The notes under the pieces were generated by a model. It was given only the letters and a program-made list of their open reading frames with translations, was not told the origin of the DNA and made no database searches. Position numbers and translations under genes: made by a program. Of a DNA stretch of 64,000 nucleotides, positions 58,493-64,000 are shown piece by piece. Each line of letters starts with the position of its first letter. Position 1 is the stretch's first letter. Location of the stretch: contig JANUWI010000012.1 of the NCBI GenBank assembly GCA_025504975.1, forward strand, positions 1,282,567 through 1,346,566. The letters run 5' to 3'. Source of the stretch: Plenodomus lindquistii. Lineage: Eukaryota; Ascomycota; Dothideomycetes; Pleosporales; Leptosphaeriaceae.

Positions 58493-60778
58493 ATGTATTC
58501 GACTTTCAGTGTCAAATCCAATGCCAAGGCCAAGGAATCTTCTTCCGCATATCAGCCTCGTCCAAGACGGAACCACGTCTCAGTGGCCTGCGATCCCTGT
58601 CGTAAAAACCGCGTCAAATGTGATAGTTCACGGCCCTGCCGAAACTGCAAGAATCGAGGCATCAGCTGTGAAGCCAACTCTATGAATACCCGAGTTATGA
58701 CCAGGTACGGATAGCAAGTCTCTATCTCTCCATGCGGTTGCAACGGCTAAGATGACTCGTTGTCACCACGCAGACAGATCCAGGAGTTGACTCATAAGGT
58801 GAGCTATTTAGAAGCATGCCTCCAAGACTCGGATGTCACTGCACCACCAATGGGAAGCGATCATGACAAAACCCCTAGTCCCGACCAGCTCGTCCCATCA
58901 GAGCGGCGGGTATCCATTGGCAGTCATGTTCAATACCCTCGATCTGTCCATGACGAAACCCCTAGTCCCGACCAGCTCGTCCCACCAGAGCGGCGGGTAT
59001 CTATTGGCAGTCATGTTCAATACCCTCGATCCGTCCATGACACGACAATCGATCTTAGCACGGCAGCGTTTGCAGCCAAGCTCAAAACCCTCCTAGCCGT
59101 CAATATTTTCTTTCCTGGGAAGTTTCCTCCACATCCACCGTTCCCAGGTCGAATACAGGGATGCCATTCAAGCTCCGCTGAATCTTCACCCCAAGGAGAA
59201 TTGATCCGACCATTGCAAGACTACTATATTCGAATCAGCTTGCGCAGCATTAATAGGGTCTTTCCAATCTTGGACGAGGATGACTTCAGAGATCACTATA
59301 ATTCACTATGGAGCGACGGTACAAATGAAGCGTCCCGTCGCTCCTGCTATGTTACAGACATATTGTTAGCACTCTCTCTGCAGCTAGAGAGCAACTCGAA
59401 GCCTCAGCAAGGCTTAGGGCTGCCACCGTCACACAACGGGTGCAGTGAGAATGACCGGGACCGCGTTGGCTTTCTGGAAGAAGCCCTATATCGCAGATGT
59501 TTGACATCTCTATTCTCCGATCTCGAGACCCCGTCATTGCACATGCTCCAAGCCTACATTATGATGGTGGTCTACCTCCGAAATAGCTCGAATCAAAACA
59601 CGGCAACTCAAGTTCTAGGTTCGGCTATCAGAGCTGCATACGCCCTCGACCTCCATAAGAGTACTGTAAAAGGAATGCCCGACCATGTACGCAATCTGCG
59701 ACAGCGTCTGTGGAGTTTGTTATCTTGCTTTGATACGCAGCAATTCTTGGAGCTCGGCCGTCCTTGTGGTATGGCACCCCACGTTTATCGCTTTTCCGAT
59801 TCGCCAGTGGAGGCCGATGGTACTTTCCTCTCCCATTATCTGAGCCTTATGGGTATTGCAAGGAGTGCTCATAAGTCCCTCGGTGCCGTCTTGCAACAAA
59901 CAAACAATGTTCAGCACGAAGACGGATTCTCTGCCGACCCAAAAGTCCTTCAGCGCCTTGAGCCAGAGCTTATTCATGCCATTCAAAGACTGGATCAGTG
60001 GCGGGATCAAGTCACTCCTATCCTCCGACTGCCGCGCAGGTCTTTTGGAAAACTGCTTACCGCAGGGGTTACGTGCGACATCGATGCGGATGCTCCATTG
60101 TGGCGTTTACGACAATGTTTACTCTTAGAACTATCCTACCACTGGATAAGCGCGGGAGTCCTCCGATACTGTATTCAGCTCGACGGTGGATGCAGCACCC
60201 TGACAGCTTCTGTTGATTCCAATGCGGAGATGGCGGTCAGACATGTCCTGGTGATCACCAGGATCATCAACCAGGCGTTGGTAGAGACGGAAGCCATTCA
60301 CGGATGGTACGACTCTCATTTCATCTTCTGTGACGCCGTGTTAACTTTGGCCGCCTTCATCCATTCCCGAGCAGCCCACCCACTGGCCCAGGAAGCATAT
60401 ACCATGATCTCTGCCTGCATCTCCACTCTTGATATGATAGGGACCAGGCTCGAACAAACGGCAGCCCAGACAATGAAAGCCTTAAGCGCAGCCCTCTATG
60501 GCGGCCTTGAAACAACCGACGAAAGCATCGCAGCAATGAGCATATCGAGTCTGCCGTCCGGCAACGCGACACTCGATCTGACCGGTTCCGGACCTGACTT
60601 GCTACAGGATTCCGATGTAGGAGATCATGATATCAGCCAGTTCATGCTAGCGGACTACGATGGTGGGATTGAGCTGGCCGCGCAGTTGTCAACACCAACG
60701 CCATCCATCCCAAATACAGCAGCGAACCAATACGCTTCTTTCAGCGAGTATGTAGGACATAACACATCTTCAATATAA
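58493..60778 (+). CDS. Zn2Cys6 binuclear-cluster transcription factor
   Basis: Two exons, 58,493-58,704 and 58,774-60,778, with a 69-base GT-AG intron, give 738 residues. The cluster has Cys at 33, 36, 43, 49, 52 and 59 (C-X2-C-X6-C-X5-C-X2-C-X6-C), followed across the splice by a short coiled coil (RQIQELTHKVSYLEACL) for dimerisation. A Ser/Pro-rich linker contains a perfect-phase 29-residue tandem duplication. The fungal-specific regulatory domain starts near RSINRVFPILDEDDFRDHYN and includes RNSSNQNTATQVLGSAIRAA and the LWSLLSCFDTQQFLELGRP block. The C-terminus is acidic and Ser/Thr-rich. It would bind DNA in the nucleus and could control the O-methyltransferase, P450 and dehydratase genes on the other side of the AT block, which is inference. 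The frame is fully open. Confidence 0.88.
58862..59035 (+). repeat. 87-base tandem duplication inside the Zn2Cys6 gene
   Basis: Two adjacent 87-base units (58,862-58,948 and 58,949-59,035) differ at only a few positions and encode two copies of a 29-residue unit with TPSPDQLVP and ERRVSIGSHVQYPRSV. The reading frame is kept. The high identity points to a recent duplication. Confidence 0.9.
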
Positions 60779-61282
60779 ATATAATAGTAGATAGATAGCA
60801 TTTGTTAGTAGAAAGTGCGTATAATAGACTAGCTAAATACTAAGCATTAATTTATAAAAGCATTTACTAGTAGTTTAAAAAGTACTATCTAATTTTTCTT
60901 TTTATATATTAGTATAATAGATAAGTTATATTTTACTAACTTTTTATTATTAGTACTACTCTAGTTTATTTAGAAAGAGAGTAGTATATAGAAAATCACT
61001 TTTACTCTATTTTTAAAAGAGGTACTATAGATATTAGAACTTATACTTTTATTAAATTTATAGAGTTATTCTAAAGCTAGTAAATAAATAGTATATAGAG
61101 TACGCTAGTATATTTTATAGCTAATATAATAGAACTAGCCTTCTAAATAATATTTAAAAAGAATATAAAAAAAAATTATTTAAACTTTTATTAAATTTAT
61201 TAATATTTATATACTTTTAATTATACTATATATTTAAAAATTTCAATTTTTACTACTAGCTACAATTTAAACTACTTTAATA
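60779..61282. repeat. AT-rich subtelomeric sequence with a unit repeated near the telomere
   Basis: No open frames. The part at about 60,955-61,035 (GAGAGTAGTATATAGAAAAT, then TTTTACTCTATTTTTAAAAG) recurs in the same orientation at about 63,733-63,810. It ends at the TA (61,281-61,282) bordering the intact pogo element. Confidence 0.55.
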
Positions 61283-61328
61283 ACGTATTCCACCAGCGAG
61301 CCGGTCAACCCAGCGAGCCGGTCAAAAT
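61283..61328 (+). repeat. Left terminal inverted repeat of the intact pogo element
   Basis: 46 bases identical to the reverse complement of 63,084-63,129. It contains two direct copies of CCAGCGAGCCGGTCAA, separated by one base, which are likely transposase-binding sites. Confidence 0.95.
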
Positions 61329-61362
61329 CTGCCAAGCCTTGTACTTATCCCATCGCCCTACC

Positions 61363-63057
61363 ATGGACCAACAACGTCGCGAGCTGCTAATACAGAACGA
61401 AGGGAGAATACAGCTTGCTATCCAAGCCTACGAAGCCGGCCAATTTAAGAGCCATCGAGCTGCAGCTGCAGCTTTCAGCGTCAATCAACGCAGGCTCTCT
61501 GAACGGATTAACGGAATCACTCCACGCTCCCAAACTCGACCTAACTGCCAGAAACTCACTGCCACCGAAGAGCAGACGATTGTCCGATATATTCTCAACC
61601 TTGATTCGCGAGGGTTTGCCCCCCGGCTGTGCGAGGTGGAAGATATGGCCAATAAGATACTAGGGGTACGCGACGGGACACCGGTGGGCAAGCACTGGGC
61701 TGAGCGCTTCGTGACGCGCTCCGGCGAGCTCAAGATGGCTTTCAATCGAGCAAAGGATAGGCAGAGGATAAGGCAGGAGGATCCAGAGATCATTGGCGCG
61801 TGGTTCAAGCTCGTGGATGAGACAAAAGCCAAGTACGGTGTCCAGGACAACGACGTCCACAACTTCGACGAGACTGGCTTCCAGATGGGCGTAATTGGGT
61901 CTATGAAAGTCGTCACAGGCTCTGAGAGACGTAATCGGCCAGACCTCATCCAGCCGGGCGATCGTGAGTGGGTTACCGTTATCCAGAGCATATGCGCCTC
62001 GGGGGATGCAACCCCGCCTTTTATTATCTACAAAGGACGTGTACACATCTCTGCGTGGTACGAGGAGGCCAGTATCCCTCACAACTGGAAACTCTCAGTC
62101 TCTGAGAACGGCTGGACAAATAACGCGCTTGGGCTGGAGTGGTTGAAGCACTTTGACGCGCATACAAAGGCGCAAAAGGTGGGGGTATACCGGTTGCTGA
62201 TCTTGGACGGCCACGAGAGCCACCTCAACCAAGAGTTTAAGGACTACTGCGTGGAGAACAAGATCCTAACACTCTGTATGCCCCCCCATTCATCCCACAT
62301 CCTCCAGCCACTTGATGTGGTGTGTTTCTCGCCGTTGAAGCGCAAGTACTCCCAGCGCGTGCGAGACTTGGCACGCCGACGCGTCTTCCACATCAACAAG
62401 GAAGGCTTCCTCCCAGCCTTCAAAGACGCGTTTTTTGACGTGTTTACGGTTGACAACTGTCGAAAGGCCTTTGAGGCATCAGGGCTAGTCCCTACCAACG
62501 CGCAGGTAGTGTTGGATCGCCTTGAGGTGCGGTTACGTACCCCACCTCAACCCTCCCCTCCGGCAAACCCATGGCAATCGAAGACTCCAAGCAATACTCA
62601 TGAATTTGGGTCTCAGTCAAAGCTCGTACGCGAGTCCTTTACTCGGTCGCCTGTAACTGCACAAGCTGGCTTCTCACAGCTCGTGAAAGGGGCTGAACTA
62701 ATGCTGCACCAAAACGCTCTTCTTCAAGCCCGTAACCACGAGCTTGAGGAGCAATTGGCGGAGATGACAAAGAGGAAGGGGCGTAAAAGAAAGAGGATCC
62801 AGCAAGGAGGTACTCTTGAGTACGGTGCCGGGTCGCAGGCTGCTACAGCCTCAACTGCGGCGCCTGCTCCATCAAAACGTGCGCGTGGTGGTGGTGGTCA
62901 AGCACCTGCTCAACCAGGTGTCCGACGCTGTGGCAATTGTGGAGGGACTGGGCACAACGCTCGTACGTGCCAGAAAGGTTCAGAAAGTACTTCTGAATCA
63001 GATGCGAGCTCTATAGCGGTAGAGTCAGATGTTGATAGTAATAATAATGACGATTGA
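61363..63057 (+). CDS. Pogo/Fot1-type transposase with DD35D core and C-terminal zinc knuckle
   Basis: 564 residues from ATG at 61,363 (MDQQRRELL), chosen over an upstream in-frame TTG because it gives the usual N-terminus. There is an N-terminal helix-turn-helix (HRAAAAAFSVNQRRLSERIN), then a CENP-B-type DNA-binding domain (residues about 65-130, with GTPVGKHWAERFVTR). The catalytic acids are D169 (NFDETGF), D282 (LLILDGHESH) and D318 (HILQPLDVV), spaced as DD35D, so the cut-and-paste core is complete. The C-terminal tail has a coiled coil (LLQARNHELEEQLAEMTKR), a basic nuclear-localisation-like stretch, a CCHC zinc knuckle (C523, C526, H531, C536) and an acidic Ser/Asp end. Zinc knuckles are known in some members of this family. 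No intron is needed. Confidence 0.95.
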   Translation: MDQQRRELLIQNEGRIQLAIQAYEAGQFKSHRAAAAAFSVNQRRLSERINGITPRSQTRPNCQKLTATEEQTIVRYILNLDSRGFAPRLCEVEDMANKILGVRDGTPVGKHWAERFVTRSGELKMAFNRAKDRQRIRQEDPEIIGAWFKLVDETKAKYGVQDNDVHNFDETGFQMGVIGSMKVVTGSERRNRPDLIQPGDREWVTVIQSICASGDATPPFIIYKGRVHISAWYEEASIPHNWKLSVSENGWTNNALGLEWLKHFDAHTKAQKVGVYRLLILDGHESHLNQEFKDYCVENKILTLCMPPHSSHILQPLDVVCFSPLKRKYSQRVRDLARRRVFHINKEGFLPAFKDAFFDVFTVDNCRKAFEASGLVPTNAQVVLDRLEVRLRTPPQPSPPANPWQSKTPSNTHEFGSQSKLVRESFTRSPVTAQAGFSQLVKGAELMLHQNALLQARNHELEEQLAEMTKRKGRKRKRIQQGGTLEYGAGSQAATASTAAPAPSKRARGGGGQAPAQPGVRRCGNCGGTGHNARTCQKGSESTSESDASSIAVESDVDSNNNDD

Positions 63058-63083
63058 AAACTTGGTGTTCATGATGCCAAGCT

Positions 63084-63129
63084 ATTTTGACCGGCTCGCT
63101 GGGTTGACCGGCTCGCTGGTGGAATACGT
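63084..63129 (-). repeat. Right terminal inverted repeat of the intact pogo element
   Basis: Perfect 46-base inverse copy of 61,283-61,328, followed by TA at 63,130-63,131. Confidence 0.95.
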
Positions 63130-63131
63130 TA

Positions 63132-63866
63132 TATCTATTTAATTTAGTAATAATATAGAATTTAATAGTTATTCTATAGAGTTATATAGACTATATAATA
63201 TAAATAATATAGTTTAAAATATATTATATTAGATATAATATCTAGAATAAAATTAATTTTAAATTTACTACCTAGGTAATAGTTAAACTAGTAGTAAAAA
63301 AAACTAATATCTATAGAATTTTTAATTACTAGCTATAATTAATAAAAATGTAACTTAAATACCTAGTTAAAGTTTTAAAAAAAGCTTAGAATATATAAAA
63401 GTTATAAAATTTAAAAGTTTACTACTAATAAATATAATAATAAATATATAGAATTTATATTACTTATATAATTATAATATTAAATAGCTATTAAAATAAA
63501 TAAATAGAGCTATTTTAGTTTAAAGTATATATAGACTAAATACGTAATTATAATCTAATAGTTATTTTAAAATTAGAAATTATAAAGTTTACTAAGTATA
63601 AAATACTTATATAACAAGAGTTTTATATAAAAAAAGCCTCTAGTTTTTTTTAACTAAACTTTTTTTTATTTATTACTTTTTTATAATATATCTTTTAACG
63701 CTTTTAAATATAATAACTAACTATATCTCTTCTACTCTAGCCTATTTAAAAAAAGAGTAGTATATAGGAAATTACTTTTATTCTATTTTAAAAGAGAGTA
63801 CTATATAGAAAATTGCTTTTCTAATATATATTTTTAAATCTAGTATTTAGCTTCTAGAGCTAATAA
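63132..63866. repeat. AT-rich telomere-adjacent sequence
   Basis: 735 bases without open frames, strongly AT-shifted as by RIP. The stretch at about 63,733-63,810 repeats the motif at about 60,955-61,035. No telomere-linked helicase coding signal was seen. Confidence 0.6.
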
Positions 63867-63987
63867 TTAGGGTTAGGGTTAGGGTTAGGGTTAGGGTTAG
63901 GGTTAGGGTTAGGGTTAGGGTTAGGGTTAGGGTTAGGGTTAGGGTTAGGGTTAGGGTTAGGGTTAGGTTAGGTTAGGTTAGGTTAGG
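63867..63987 (+). repeat. Telomere: sixteen TTAGGG units, then five TTAGG units
   Basis: Perfect TTAGGG repeats run from 63,867 to 63,962, followed by five 5-base TTAGG units to 63,987. The G-rich strand runs towards the window end, so this is the right-hand chromosome terminus. The final 13 bases (TAGATGGGCATCA, 63,988-64,000) are not telomeric. Confidence 0.97.
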
Positions 63988-64000
63988 TAGATGGGCATCA

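Larger units (their letters stand above)
61283..63129 (+). mobile_element. Intact pogo/Fot1-type DNA transposon, not RIPed
   Basis: 1,847 bases bounded by TA on both sides (61,281-61,282 and 63,130-63,131), the target duplication of the Tc1/mariner superfamily. Perfect 46-base terminal inverted repeats begin ACGTATTCCACCAGCGAGCC. A single transposase gene fills the interior. Balanced composition and an open reading frame contrast with two RIPed relatives in the same window. All parts needed for transposition appear present, so it may be active or only recently silenced. Confidence 0.95.

Noticed and set aside
20900..60800. PKS, NRPS or terpene cyclase backbone gene
   Set aside because: No such domains were seen in any frame; the metabolic idea rests only on shikimate and tailoring enzymes.
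61339..61362. Upstream TTG start for the pogo transposase, adding eight residues
   Set aside because: TTG starts are not expected in this fungus; the ATG at 61,363 gives the standard transposase N-terminus.
1..64000. CRISPR arrays, bacterial operons or prophage
   Set aside because: Introns, RIP and telomere repeats show a fungal chromosome; the repeats present are transposon ends, promoter-like blocks or microsatellite.
1..64000. tRNA or rRNA genes
   Set aside because: None was recognised by eye; a dedicated covariance-model scan would be decisive and could not be run.

Overview
This window is the right-hand end of a filamentous ascomycete (Pezizomycotina) chromosome. It finishes in TTAGGG telomere repeats, the genes have several short GT-AG introns (about 47 to 80 bases), and large blocks carry the signature of repeat-induced point mutation (RIP): extreme TpA excess, almost no CpA, and transposon proteins full of TAG/TAA codons where Trp or Gln stood. 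AT-rich blocks alternating abruptly with GC-balanced gene islands resemble Dothideomycetes such as the Pleosporales; that placement is inference.

Layout. 1-19,945 is a nest of RIP-degraded transposons: Gypsy element E1 inside Gypsy element E2; a pogo/Fot1-type DNA transposon also inside E2; and Gypsy element E3 plus a small TA-flanked element inside that pogo copy. 20,133-20,888 holds a less degraded transposase remnant. 20.9-36.0 kb is a gene island: FAD monooxygenase and DAHP synthase head to head, a small membrane protein, a C2H2 zinc-finger factor, a Myb/SANT-like protein, and a gene-poor stretch with inverted repeats and three copies of a promoter-like sequence. 36.0-38.2 kb is transposon debris in which RIP stops inside a transposase gene. 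38.6-46.1 kb carries an MFS transporter, a fungal-specific transcription factor, a pogo fragment, a decayed HET/NB-ARC gene and unrecognised reading frames. 46.6-47.8 kb is an AT-rich block, followed by an unrecognised gene with one in-frame stop. 49.2-54.9 kb holds an O-methyltransferase and a P450 (head to head) and a 3-dehydroshikimate dehydratase. 54.9-57.5 kb is AT-rich and contains a second RIP-degraded pogo copy. 58.5-60.8 kb is a Zn2Cys6 regulator. 61,283-63,129 is an intact, un-RIPed pogo element, then about 740 bases of subtelomeric AT-rich sequence and the telomere.

How the genes may work together. DAHP synthase (entry to the shikimate pathway), 3-dehydroshikimate dehydratase (diverts it to protocatechuate), a salicylate-hydroxylase-type FAD monooxygenase, a P450, an O-methyltransferase, an MFS exporter and several regulators form a plausible set for a shikimate-derived, oxygenated and methylated aromatic metabolite made without a PKS or NRPS backbone. 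The genes lie in sub-clusters (20.9-24.5, 38.6-41.8 and 49.2-54.9 kb) separated by transposon debris. Enzyme family calls are well supported; membership of one pathway is a hypothesis.

The clearest result is the transposon archaeology. The intact pogo element near the telomere is an internal reference showing that the tracts at 9,052-19,606 and 55,116-57,050 are full-length RIPed relatives. Removing the two insertions from the first copy restores a length within one base of the intact element.
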